Below the pieces are notes generated by a model that searched no databases, was not told the DNA's origin, and saw only the letters and a program-made list of their open reading frames with translations. 64,000 nt of DNA from Micropruina sp. GTDB lineage: Bacteria > Actinomycetota > Actinomycetes > Propionibacteriales > Propionibacteriaceae. Below are positions 53,826 through 61,743 of the stretch, piece by piece. The translations under genes and the position numbers were made by a program. Each line of letters opens with the position of its first letter. Position 1 is the first letter of the stretch. The stretch is taken from the NCBI GenBank assembly GCA_016716635.1, contig JADJVZ010000014.1, positions 496,001-560,000 of the forward strand. Direction: 5' to 3'.

Positions 53826-55322
53826 TCACGCCCAGCGACCGACGCCGAGGGCGAGAGGTTCGTCCGGAACGAGGAACCCTTGTTCCACCAGTGTGCGGAG
53901 TCGAGGCAAGAGATCCGCGATCAGGGCCTCCGCGGGAACCTCTAGGAGGCCGGCGACGGCGTCGAGGAGATCCCCGAGGCGCAGCTCACCATCGCAGGCA
54001 CCCACGACAGCCGCCAACGCGGTGTCGGCGGTCACCGCTCGGGCCAACCCGAACTGCTGGCGCAGGACGATGTGCTGTGGATCCGCAGCCCCCGGTTCGC
54101 CGATGGTCTCTTGGACGACCCCCTCCGGGCGCTGCCAGCGCTGGGCAAGGAAGCGGACGTCCGAGAGTTGGCTGGCGTCCAACGCTTGTGGGTAGGTGGC
54201 CATGGCGGGGCCGACCGGCTGGGCGACGGCGTGCGGCCAGCTGAGGTAGTCGCGGCGGCCCTGCCCGCCGGCGAAGGCGTTGATCCAGCCGAGCGCCACC
54301 GCCTCGATGCGATGGGCCGCGAAGTAGTCGAGCCAGGCCCGGTAGCGCTCGGTCGAGCCGGGGGCGTGAAGTTGCCCCGCGTCCGCGAGCCACACCTCGA
54401 TGTACTCGTAGGGATCGAGGCGCTCGCGTTCGATCACCAGGGCGTCCATCGTGCCTAGCCAGGACGACAATCGGCGGGCTGGGTCTTCGTCCTTGATGAC
54501 GGCCCAGTTGCCGACGACCTGCAAGACACCGGTGCGAGTCAGGTGGGCGGCGGCCTTGGCGACCACCTCGCGCATCAGACCGTCCGCCGCGAACGACCCC
54601 TCGCGGTAGACCAGGCGCTCGCCCGTCGGCGGGGACATGACGAACGGCGGGTTGGTCACGATGAGGTCGAAGCGATCGTCTGCGACTGGCTCGTAGAGAG
54701 AGCCGAGGCGAAGGTCCGCGTCCAGCTCGTTGAGGGCCAGGGTGGCACGTGCCAGTTTCAAGGCACGGGGGTTCAGATCGGTGGCGGTGATCGAGGCCGC
54801 GTGCCGGGCGAGATGCAGCACCTGGATGCCGCAGCCGGTGCCGAGATCGAGCGCGCGTCCGACGGGGGTGGGGACGGTGAGCTGCGCCAGCGTGGTCGAG
54901 GCCGGCGACGCGCCCAGGACGAAATCCGGACGCGGCTCGGTGCCCCGCGAATCGAGGGTGGTGTTGAGGTCGTGGACGATCCAGCCCTCCCAGTCACCCT
55001 CGGCGTCCGCGAAGCCGTACGGGCGAATCTCGACCGCGGCCCGCACCTGGTCGCCGTCGGTGTCGATGAGCTCAGCCTGCTGCAGAGCGGCCAGATTGCC
55101 GAGAGCGGCTCGCGCCTGAAGGGCGGGGACCGTCCGCTGCAGCGCGAAGAGGCTGATCAGGGTGGCCTGAGGATCCTCCGAGGAACCCAAGGCGTCCACC
55201 GCGGCCATGCTGGTGTTGCGCTGCAACCCGGCCAGCGCGGACTCCCCCAGTCGCTCGGTCACGGCCTCCAGCCCGTAATCGGCGGCCAGCAGCGCCTGCC
55301 GAAGCCCGGCCAGTGTGGTCAT
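53826..55322 (-). CDS. Class I SAM-dependent methyltransferase (HemK-like, NPPF motif)
   Basis: About 498 residues from ATG at 55322 (GTG at 55334 and ATG at 55343 are alternatives); the open frame continues upstream through repeats and is not real there. A helical N-terminal domain of 150 residues is followed by the SAM fold: GRALDLGTGCGIQVLHLARHA near 158, ITATDLNPRALKLA near 180 and FDLIVTNPPFVMSP near 220. The NPPF motif is that of N- or Q-directed methyltransferases acting on rRNA, DNA or release factors. The C-terminal 150 residues are special to this actinobacterial family. Confidence 0.85.
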   Translation of the reverse strand: MTTLAGLRQALLAADYGLEAVTERLGESALAGLQRNTSMAAVDALGSSEDPQATLISLFALQRTVPALQARAALGNLAALQQAELIDTDGDQVRAAVEIRPYGFADAEGDWEGWIVHDLNTTLDSRGTEPRPDFVLGASPASTTLAQLTVPTPVGRALDLGTGCGIQVLHLARHAASITATDLNPRALKLARATLALNELDADLRLGSLYEPVADDRFDLIVTNPPFVMSPPTGERLVYREGSFAADGLMREVVAKAAAHLTRTGVLQVVGNWAVIKDEDPARRLSSWLGTMDALVIERERLDPYEYIEVWLADAGQLHAPGSTERYRAWLDYFAAHRIEAVALGWINAFAGGQGRRDYLSWPHAVAQPVGPAMATYPQALDASQLSDVRFLAQRWQRPEGVVQETIGEPGAADPQHIVLRQQFGLARAVTADTALAAVVGACDGELRLGDLLDAVAGLLEVPAEALIADLLPRLRTLVEQGFLVPDEPLALGVGRWA

Positions 55323-55458
55323 CTCGTTCGTCACGCGTCCCATTGGATCAGAGGCGGCAGACATCCGCCCAGTTGAATCACAAGCCGCGAGCGTCCGGCC
55401 ATTGGGCCTCGTCGCAGGCTCCCGCCCACCGTTGATCTCTCGCCGAAGGCACCCCAGG

Positions 55459-55586
55459 CTCCCCACGCCCCAGGCGCCCTTCACCCTTGGCTCCCCACGC
55501 CCCAGACCGCCCTTCACCCTTGGCTCCCCGCGCCCCAGCTTTCCTCGCCACAGACTCCCCACGCCCCAGACTCCCCGGCCCAGCTT
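55459..55586. repeat. Tandem repeat, ~32-bp period
   Basis: The 15-base core CTCCCCACGCCCCAG (or one base changed) starts at 55459, 55491, 55524 and 55555, spacing 31-33 bases, with a shortened copy at 55571. Between cores, GCCCTTCACCCTTGG occurs twice and CTTTCCTCGCC twice. It lies upstream of the methyltransferase start and is not translated if that start is right. Confidence 0.85.
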
Positions 55587-55596
55587 TCCTCGCCTC

Positions 55597-55687
55597 GAGC
55601 ACCTACCCTGCCGCGCGAGCACCTACCCTGCCGCACGAGCACCTACCCTGCCGTTGGAGCGGTAGGGAAGGCGTGTTGACGGCAGGG
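55597..55687. repeat. CTACCCTGCCG repeat element, copy 3
   Basis: Three head-to-tail 20-bp units with the core CTACCCTGCCG at 55603, 55623 and 55643 (unit form GAGCACCTACCCTGCCGCNC), then partly complementary sequence (GGTAGGG at 55661, CGGCAGGG at 55680). It uses the same 11-base unit and the same 20-bp period as the palindromes at 31553 and 32226 but is mostly tandem. Confidence 0.9.
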
Positions 55688-55854
55688 AAGGCCCGGGATT
55701 GCCGGGCTTGCGGGCCGTGGCCGATGGGGTCTTTTCGCGAGGTGCGGCGTTGCGCTGGCGGCTGCTGAGTGGTGCATCCAGCACCAACAACGGATCCGCG
55801 CCTGTCGACGAGGCCGTTGCGCACGGCATGTGCCTCTGACAAGGGGAGATGAAA

Positions 55855-55926
55855 ATGGCATTGTCGCCGACTGTCGCAGATCCGCTGTTGAACCCCTTCG
55901 TCCCGGGACCGTCAGCGACTTTCTAG
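55855..55926 (+). CDS. Possible small open reading frame, 23 codons
   Basis: AAGGGGAG (55841-55848) lies six bases before ATG at 55855, an efficient arrangement, and the frame reads MALSPTVADPLLNPFVPGP and four more residues to TAG at 55924. The sequence is not low-complexity. It might be a small protein, the leftover start of a lost gene, or chance. I do not recognise it. Confidence 0.3.
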   Translation: MALSPTVADPLLNPFVPGPSATF

Positions 55927-56167
55927 GTCAACTCACCGCAAGGTTCACGCTGCTGGGTCGTGATCGGCGCGGCCGCAGCCGCGGGAGCTGCCGTCACCGA
56001 TGGCGATTGCTCGCCGTGCGACGCTCCTCGAACCAATCGACCGCCTCGTCGGGCATGCAGCTGCCTGTCGACGTGCTCCTCCTGTCACCAGGGGTTGCTC
56101 CGCGGCAGTTGCCAGCGACGCGGCGCGTTGTGGTGGACCCTTTTGAGCCGGGTGTCACTGTGGAGGG

Positions 56168-58561
56168 ATGACCGTCCCGCCTTGGCTCGCAAACGCCGAG
56201 CAGCTGCGGTACGTCCGACACAGGGACGCTACCGAGGGCGTCCGCATGGACTTTCCTTCGTGGGTGGACCCGCAGGTGCGCACCGCCCTGGCGAACCGGG
56301 GCATCGGGGCGTTGTGGCAGCACCAGGCCATCGCGGCCGATCTCCTGCGCGCCGGGACGAGCGTCGCCATCGCCACACCAACGGCCTCGGGGAAGACGCT
56401 CGCCTACCTTTTGCCGATCATCGCCGCCACCTGGCCGGGCGGTAGCGGAGAGCGTCCGATGGGGGCCCGCGCCTCGAACACCTTCGGGATGGGACATGTG
56501 CCATCGGCTGGGGAAGACCTCGGCAGCGGCACCCCCGCCGCCAGCCTTCTGGCGCGGCGCCGGCAGGGCGCCGCCGCCAAGCTGGGACTGACCAGCACCG
56601 GCACCTCGCTGTACCTGGCGCCAACCAAAGCGTTGGCCCACGATCAGCTGGCGAAGGCCCGGGAGCTGGAGCTTCCCGGGTGGCGGGTCTGCACGTTGGA
56701 CGGCGATTCCGAGCCCGGCGAGCGTCGCTTCGCGCAAGACCACGCGCATCATGTGCTCAGCAACCCGGACATGCTGCACCGCTCGGTACTGCCCAATCAT
56801 CCGCGGTGGGCTCGGCTTCTGGGCGGCCTGCGGTACGTCGTGCTGGACGAGGCGCACCGCTACCGCGGCGTCTTCGGGGCCCACGTCAGCGCGGTGTTGC
56901 GACGCCTTCGGCGCTTGGCACAGCACTACGGCGCGGACCCGGTGTTCGTCACGGTGTCCGCGACGATGGCAGAGGCCGACACCTTCGCGGCATTGCTGAC
57001 GGGGCTGCCCCACGTCGCTGTGACCGAGGACACCTCAGCGCGCCCAGCCTTGGATTTTGGGCTGTGGCAAGGCGACGACGATCCGTCCCACGACGCCGCC
57101 AAGCTGCTGACCAGGCTCGTCCGCGACGGACGGCAGACCCTGGCCTTCACCTCGTCGCGGGTGCAAGCGGAACTGATCGCGCTCCGGGCTCAGGAGACTC
57201 TCGGCGCGGCGACCCCAGTGGCGGCCTACCGCGGCGGCTACCTCGCGGACGACCGCCGCGATCTCGAGGCCCGGCTCCGGTCGGGTGAGCTGCGCGGTGT
57301 CGCGTGCACCAACGCCCTTGAACTCGGCGTCGACATCGACGGCATGGACGCGGTACTCACCTGCGGTTTCCCCGGGACGCTCGCCGCCCTGTGGCAGCAG
57401 GCTGGCCGTGCGGGGCGCCGCGGCCGAGACGCGCTCGCCCTTTTGATCGCCCGCGCGGACCCGTTGGACACCTACCTGTGCGCCCACCCCGAACTGATCT
57501 TCGATGCTCCGGTGGAACGAGCGGTGCTGCATCCGGAGAATCCGCAGGTGCTGGGGCCGCACGTGGCCGCCGCCGCCCAGGAGTTGCCGATCACCCTCGA
57601 GGACGAGCGCTGGTTCGGCCCGACCATGCCCGGCTTGCTTGCCTCGCTGGAACGCCAGGGGATGTTACGCAGACGTGCCGCCGGTTGGCACTGGACGCAT
57701 GCCCTCAGGGCCGTGGACGCGATCGATCTGCGCTCCATGGGACGCCGGTCCGTCGACGTCATCGACGAGGAGACCGGACGGGTGATCGGCCTGGTGGATC
57801 CCAGTGCGGCCGACCGCACGCTGCATGAGGGCGCGGTGTACCTGCATCAGGGCGAGCAGTGGCTTGTCGACAGCTACCAACCCGAGGAAAGCGCCGCGTT
57901 GGCCCAACGGGTCGAGGTCACCTACTTCACCCAGCCTTTGGCCGCCTCGGACGTGCGCATCCTCGACACGACCAGCACCGTGCCGTTCGGGCGCGCTGAG
58001 CTGTCTCACGGGCCCATTGAATCCACCTCCCAAGTCATCGGATACCTGCGCCGGGATGCGAATTCGGGGGACGTCTGGGATCGGACGCCCCTCGATCTGC
58101 CGCCGCGGACCATGACCACGCACGCCGTCTGGTGGACGCTTCCGGCGGACGCCCTCCGCGAGCTGCAGTGCGACGATCTCGCCGGTGCTGCCCATGCGGC
58201 GGAACACACCGCCATCGGGTTGCTGCCGGCCTTCGCACCCTGCGATCGCTGGGACATCGGGGGGCTGTCGACGGTGCTGCACCCGGACACCGGGCGACTC
58301 ACCGTCTTCGTCATCGATGGACAGCCCGGCGGGGCGGGCTTCGCCGAGCGCGGCTTCGAGCAGGCGACAGCTTGGTGGCGCGCCACCCGCGATCGCCTCT
58401 TGGAATGCCCTTGCGAGGAAGGGTGCCCGCGTTGTGTCGTCTCCCCCAAGTGCGGCAACGGGAATTCCCCGCTCGACAAGGTGGGTGCCCTGCGCATGGT
58501 CGAGCTTCTGGTGGGCGTCACGGGGGCGCCCCCAGGCTCCCCGCCTCTGCCGACGCCTTGA
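56168..58561 (+). CDS. DEAD/DEAH helicase with DUF1998 zinc domain (MrfA-like)
   Basis: 797 residues. Motifs: Walker A TPTASGKTLAYLLP near 66, TKALAHDQL near 157, DEAH (VVLDEAHRYRG near 222), SATMAEAD near 260, and helicase-C GVACTNALELGVDIDGMD and QQAGRAGRRG near 415. The C-terminal DUF1998 part has the Cys cluster CPCEEGCPRCVVSPKCGNGN near 750. This is the family of Bacillus MrfA (YprA) and Mtb Rv3649; MrfA repairs mitomycin adducts. Its last 44 bases overlap, on the other strand, the end of the TadE-like gene. Confidence 0.93.
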   Translation: MTVPPWLANAEQLRYVRHRDATEGVRMDFPSWVDPQVRTALANRGIGALWQHQAIAADLLRAGTSVAIATPTASGKTLAYLLPIIAATWPGGSGERPMGARASNTFGMGHVPSAGEDLGSGTPAASLLARRRQGAAAKLGLTSTGTSLYLAPTKALAHDQLAKARELELPGWRVCTLDGDSEPGERRFAQDHAHHVLSNPDMLHRSVLPNHPRWARLLGGLRYVVLDEAHRYRGVFGAHVSAVLRRLRRLAQHYGADPVFVTVSATMAEADTFAALLTGLPHVAVTEDTSARPALDFGLWQGDDDPSHDAAKLLTRLVRDGRQTLAFTSSRVQAELIALRAQETLGAATPVAAYRGGYLADDRRDLEARLRSGELRGVACTNALELGVDIDGMDAVLTCGFPGTLAALWQQAGRAGRRGRDALALLIARADPLDTYLCAHPELIFDAPVERAVLHPENPQVLGPHVAAAAQELPITLEDERWFGPTMPGLLASLERQGMLRRRAAGWHWTHALRAVDAIDLRSMGRRSVDVIDEETGRVIGLVDPSAADRTLHEGAVYLHQGEQWLVDSYQPEESAALAQRVEVTYFTQPLAASDVRILDTTSTVPFGRAELSHGPIESTSQVIGYLRRDANSGDVWDRTPLDLPPRTMTTHAVWWTLPADALRELQCDDLAGAAHAAEHTAIGLLPAFAPCDRWDIGGLSTVLHPDTGRLTVFVIDGQPGGAGFAERGFEQATAWWRATRDRLLECPCEEGCPRCVVSPKCGNGNSPLDKVGALRMVELLVGVTGAPPGSPPLPTP

Positions 58562-58946
58562 ACTCCGAGGGCCCCGGGAAGGACCCACCCATCGGACGCA
58601 CCGCGACTTCGAGAACCACCACGAATTGGACCCGGTCACCGTGCGTTGAACAGGCCGTGACCCGGGCATGGTCGCGGGCCACCACGGCCTCGGCAGCGGC
58701 ACAGGCATCCTCACCAAGCGCCTGGGCCGAGGCTCCCGCGAGAGCGCCTAGATCAGCGGCAGCACGCGCCTGCCGCGAGCCCACGATGGCGAGGGCGATC
58801 GACAAGCCAACCCAGGTCGCCACGACCAACGCAAAAGCCACAAACGCCAGCAACGCCGTGCCCGAGCCTCGTTCCCTCCGGACGCCGGGCGACCCTTGGG
58901 CGCGTTGGGGCAGCCGCTGGTGCCGCGCCACACCGTGCCGACTCAT
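58518..58946 (-). CDS. Rv3654c-type TadE-like pseudopilin
   Basis: 142 residues. A basic N-terminus ends in RERGSG, then a hydrophobic helix (TALLAFVAFALVVATWVGLSI) and an ARAAADLGALAGASA stretch. The prepilin-type Gly is present but Glu at position +5 is replaced, unlike the other pilin-like proteins here. The family is always next to the helicase and the Tad genes in actinobacteria. It overlaps the TadE-like gene (ATGA), and its end overlaps the convergent helicase. Confidence 0.87.
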   Translation of the reverse strand: MSRHGVARHQRLPQRAQGSPGVRRERGSGTALLAFVAFALVVATWVGLSIALAIVGSRQARAAADLGALAGASAQALGEDACAAAEAVVARDHARVTACSTHGDRVQFVVVLEVAVRPMGGSFPGPSEFKASAEAGSLGAPP

Positions 58947-59311
58947 GCCACGACCCCTGGTTCAAGGCGGGCCACAGCGCTGGCGTGAAGCGGGACGGTC
59001 GGGAGCGCCGCCAGCCACGGACGAGCCTCGACCGACACCGTCACGGTCACCACGCCTGCCCCCGCAACGACCGCGACCTGAGCGCCGAACGGGGCCCGCG
59101 CGGTGACCGCGGCCGCGGCCGGGGCATCTCCTCGCGCCCGCTGCCGGGCCACTTGAGCCGCGACGTCAGCGCACGCGAGGTAGGTGCCGACGATCCCGAT
59201 GAGCCAGGCGCAGGCAATGGCCAGGAAGGCCACGATCAGGGAACCGAGCGCTAGCTCGGCCGTAACCATGCCATGGTCGCCTCGGCGCCCGGGGCTCGAC
59301 GTGCGAATCAT
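58943..59311 (-). CDS. TadE-family pseudopilin
   Basis: 122 residues from ATG at 59311 with AAGGAGA upstream; the open frame extends far upstream but without support. The pattern GDHGMVTAELALGSLIVAFLA has the prepilin cleavage Gly followed by Glu at +5. The helix is followed by QVARQRARGDAP. TadE-like proteins are minor components of the Tad (Flp) machine, processed by a prepilin peptidase that is not encoded here. Confidence 0.85.
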   Translation of the reverse strand: MIRTSSPGRRGDHGMVTAELALGSLIVAFLAIACAWLIGIVGTYLACADVAAQVARQRARGDAPAAAAVTARAPFGAQVAVVAGAGVVTVTVSVEARPWLAALPTVPLHASAVARLEPGVVA

Positions 59312-59390
59312 CGGAGTCTCCTTCCTGCCATGACGGCGAGATTGGGGCTGTTCTGGGGGGAACTCCCGCCAGCGATGGGCTGCGCAGGTG

Positions 59391-59460
59391 GTTGTTCGGC
59401 CGCGGGCGGGTCTTCGCCGCGGTTCGCTGTTCGCGGCGGGCGGTTGTTCGCCGCGGGCGG
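59391..59460. repeat. GC-rich short repeats in the pilin gap
   Basis: In the 230-base gap between the TadE-like gene and the first pilin gene, GTTGTTCGGCCGCGGGCGG (59391-59409) recurs as GTTGTTCGCCGCGGGCGG (59443-59460), with a third related stretch between them. No coding sequence is apparent in this gap. Confidence 0.7.
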
Positions 59461-59544
59461 TCTCAAGGGGCCGGATGCCATTGCCGGGAATTGCGTCTCG
59501 GGGCTCATGCCGGGAGCGAGACCGCCTCACTCCCGGCACGGTTG

Positions 59545-59751
59545 TCACAACCCGACGGCGCCGAGCCAGCCGAGGAACCAGTTGGCCAGGGCCTCGAAGA
59601 TCTTGTGAATGAGCTCTTGGAACCACGGCTCCGTGCTGATCTTGATGAGCGCGCCCACCATTCCCACCACCGCGAGGGTGCCCACGGCGTACTCCGCCGT
59701 CGCCATGCCCCGCTCGTCGAAGCGGGTGCCACCTACCAGGTCGGTTGCCAT
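59545..59751 (-). CDS. DUF4244 Flp-like pilin, copy A
   Basis: 68 residues. DERGMATAEYAVGTLAVVGMVG holds the Flp prepilin site: Gly, then Glu at +5 and Tyr at +6, followed by a hydrophobic helix and an amphipathic tail rich in Trp and Phe (ALANWFLGWLGAVG). It is the shorter member of a tandem pair with copy B. Flp pilins form thin adhesive fibres exported by the Tad system. Confidence 0.88.
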   Translation of the reverse strand: MATDLVGGTRFDERGMATAEYAVGTLAVVGMVGALIKISTEPWFQELIHKIFEALANWFLGWLGAVGL

Positions 59752-59820
59752 GGGAGGTCCTTTCTGTTGCGCCCCCCACAGCGGGGGCTTCGACTCCTAC
59801 GCTCGGCGGGCGGGCCCTGA

Positions 59821-59852
59821 ATCCGTCAGCAACGGCGGAATCTGTGGATAAC
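59821..59852. repeat. 32-base block repeated upstream of each pilin gene, copy A
   Basis: 59821-59852 matches 60136-60167 at 26 of 32 bases. The copies lie 70 and 67 bases upstream of the two pilin starts. On the minus strand it contains TTATCCACA (59851-59843), identical to the consensus DnaA box; the second copy reads TTACCCACA. It may be promoter DNA duplicated with the gene. Confidence 0.7.
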
Positions 59853-59856
59853 CCGC

Positions 59857-60069
59857 TCAGCGCGGAAGGGGCAACGCGGCGAGGAACCTCAGGAACCAGT
59901 CGACAAGCGCCATCGCAATCTCCAGGGCAAACTGGGCGAAGCGAGGGTCCGGGAGGATCTTGATGAACGCCCCGACCAACGCGCACACGACGAGCGTCCC
60001 GAGCGCGTACTCGGAAGTGGCGTAACCCCGCTCCGCCGGGCCACCCGCTCCCTTGAGACCCTTCAGCAT
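59857..60069 (-). CDS. DUF4244 Flp-like pilin, copy B
   Basis: 70 residues from ATG at 60069 with GGAGG four to six bases upstream. ERGYATSEYALGTLVVCALVG again gives Gly, Glu +5 and Tyr +6, and the tail IAMALVDWFLRFLAAL parallels copy A. The two genes are separated by about 100 bases that carry the same upstream block. Confidence 0.88.
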   Translation of the reverse strand: MLKGLKGAGGPAERGYATSEYALGTLVVCALVGAFIKILPDPRFAQFALEIAMALVDWFLRFLAALPLPR

Positions 60070-60135
60070 GGTTGCCTCCTTTCCTGCCCCGAGAACCAGG
60101 GCCATCAGCCCACACACTCGGCGGGGCGCCCCCGG

Positions 60136-60167
60136 ATCCGTCACCGCGGACGGAATCTGTGGGTAAC
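60136..60167. repeat. 32-base block repeated upstream of each pilin gene, copy B
   Basis: Second copy of the block above, 67 bases before the start of the copy B pilin, with TTACCCACA on the minus strand at 60166-60158. Confidence 0.7.
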
Positions 60168-60208
60168 TCCGCCGCTGTGGTCGCCGTCCCTGCCCTCGAG
60201 CCTGCGGG

Positions 60209-60943
60209 TCAGCGAAACCAGTTCGCGACGACGCCCCCGATGATCGGGACGACGCCCAGCAGCAGGAAGGCCGGCAGGTAACAGACCATCAGCGGCAGGA
60301 CGGTCGATACCGAAACCCGTCGCACCCGTTCCGTCGCTGCCCGCTCGAGCTCGCGCTGCGACTCCGAGGCGCGCCGACGCAGGACGTCCGCCAGCCCGAT
60401 CCCCGACCCGACCGTCCGCGACATGTCCAAGGCGAGGTCCCGCAAGGGACCTTCGCCTGCGATGGACGCCCACGCGTCCGCGTCCGAGCAGCCCAGCGCC
60501 ACGAGCCGCAACACGTCGTCCAACTCATCGCGCAACGGAACGGGCACCGACTCGGCGACCGCACCGACCGCGAGGCGCGGCGGCAGTCCCGCATCGAGGC
60601 AGAGGGCAAGCAATCGGCAGGTCTCCGGGACGGCCTCCTGCAGGGCCGCTGCCCGGGCTGCGACCCGCGCCGGGACAAAGAAACCCAACCCCACGCTGAC
60701 GGCCAACCCCACGAGTACAGCCAGGGGCGGACTGAGTCCTCCGGCGTCGACCATGACCAGTGAGAGGGCGGCCGCGCCTACCCCGCACCACACCCGGGTG
60801 CGTTCGGGGAGGGCCCCTGGACGAGGGTGCAGCCATCCCGGCAGCGGCAAGACGAGCCGCGGACGCAACCGTCCTAGCCGACCCGACCCAAAGAGCCACA
60901 CCGCAGCCCCCAGGAGGATCGCCGCGAGAGCGGGTGCGCCCAT
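60209..60943 (-). CDS. tadC: TadC-like type II/IV secretion inner-membrane protein
   Basis: 244 residues from ATG at 60943, overlapping the tadB stop (ATGA). T2SF-type domain: LQEAVPETCRLLALCLDAGLPPRLAV near 110, ESQRELERAATERVRRVSVS near 190, and membrane helices at about 3-20, 55-90 and 210-235. Partner of TadB in the pilus platform. A gap of 140 bases separates it from pilin copy B. Confidence 0.88.
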   Translation of the reverse strand: MGAPALAAILLGAAVWLFGSGRLGRLRPRLVLPLPGWLHPRPGALPERTRVWCGVGAAALSLVMVDAGGLSPPLAVLVGLAVSVGLGFFVPARVAARAAALQEAVPETCRLLALCLDAGLPPRLAVGAVAESVPVPLRDELDDVLRLVALGCSDADAWASIAGEGPLRDLALDMSRTVGSGIGLADVLRRRASESQRELERAATERVRRVSVSTVLPLMVCYLPAFLLLGVVPIIGGVVANWFR

Positions 60944-61743
60944 CACCGACCACCTGCCTTTCGCGCCAAGGCATCGCTCCACAGCAACCCGGCGCAGGTC
61001 AGAAGAATCCCCAAGGCGAGGCCGATCAAGCCGGCGGTCGACGAGGTGAGGTAGTCCAGGGGATTACCGCCGAACGCGTAGCCGAGCCCTAACCCGGCCA
61101 GCGGTAGCAGGCCTAAAAGGCGGCTCGTTGCCCGGGCGCTCGCCAGCTCAGTGGCGACCTGTCGCTCCGATTCACGAGCGGCCCGCAAGGCGGCCTGAAC
61201 GTCCAACAGCACCGGCGCCAGGGCAGCCCCGCTGCGTTCGGCGACCGTCCAGGCGCGTCCCAGCCCGGCCAAGGCTTCGAAGCCGGGTTCAGCCGCCAGC
61301 GAGGTCAGAACCGGACCCACGTCGAGGCCGACCGCGCTCGCCTCGGCCACCCGTCGCAGAGACGGCACCGACTCGGCCGCGGAGGCGAGAGCTGCGCCGA
61401 GGGTGGCCCCCAACCGCAGTTCGGTGACCCAAGCCTCACAGAAGCAGGCCACCTGATCGCGGCGGAGACGCTGACGATGCGCTTGCCATCCTGCCCGGAT
61501 CAGCATGGCCGCAGTGCCCGCCAAGGCGACGACACAGCCTCCGACCACAACCGCTCGGAGCCCGCCCAGACTGGCGGCGAGCGCTAAGACGGCCACCGAC
61601 ACCACCAGCAACAACAGCCCTGGAAGCATTCGCCCGCGCGCCACCCGCACCGTGTCGACACGGACGCGAAGCCGCCACCCAGCAGCACGAGGCCAGGCCA
61701 CGAGGACCGCCAGCGTGAGGCACAGAGCTGCCACCCCCGTCAC
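60943..61743 (-). CDS. tadB: TadB-like type II/IV secretion inner-membrane protein
   Basis: 266 residues. Helices near 2-20 and 42-85, the T2SF core (FCEAWVTELRLGATLGAALASAAES near 105 and a later ARESERQVATELASARATSRLLGLLPL near 190), and two C-terminal helices. Its ATG overlaps the tadA stop by four bases. Confidence 0.9.
   Translation of the reverse strand: MTGVAALCLTLAVLVAWPRAAGWRLRVRVDTVRVARGRMLPGLLLLVVSVAVLALAASLGGLRAVVVGGCVVALAGTAAMLIRAGWQAHRQRLRRDQVACFCEAWVTELRLGATLGAALASAAESVPSLRRVAEASAVGLDVGPVLTSLAAEPGFEALAGLGRAWTVAERSGAALAPVLLDVQAALRAARESERQVATELASARATSRLLGLLPLAGLGLGYAFGGNPLDYLTSSTAGLIGLALGILLTCAGLLWSDALARKAGGR

Larger units (their letters stand above)
55323..56167. other. Gap of about 845 bases with tandem repeats
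   Basis: Between methyltransferase and helicase. It contains a 32-bp-period repeat (55459-55586), a 20-bp-period repeat (55597-55656), and about 480 bases of ordinary sequence with no convincing gene. A 23-codon frame at 55855 has a good ribosome site. Longer open frames are low-complexity or overlap repeats. Confidence 0.6.

Noticed and set aside
53826..55622. Longer methyltransferase start at the beginning of the open frame
   Set aside because: The upstream extension translates tandem DNA repeats; the conserved protein begins near MTTLAGLRQALL at 55322.
55597..55656. CRISPR array
   Set aside because: The 20-bp units are head-to-tail without spacers of unique sequence, there are only three, and no cas gene is present.
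59843..59851. Replication origin suggested by a DnaA-box match
   Set aside because: One perfect and one imperfect box only, with no dnaA or dnaN gene and no AT-rich unwinding region.
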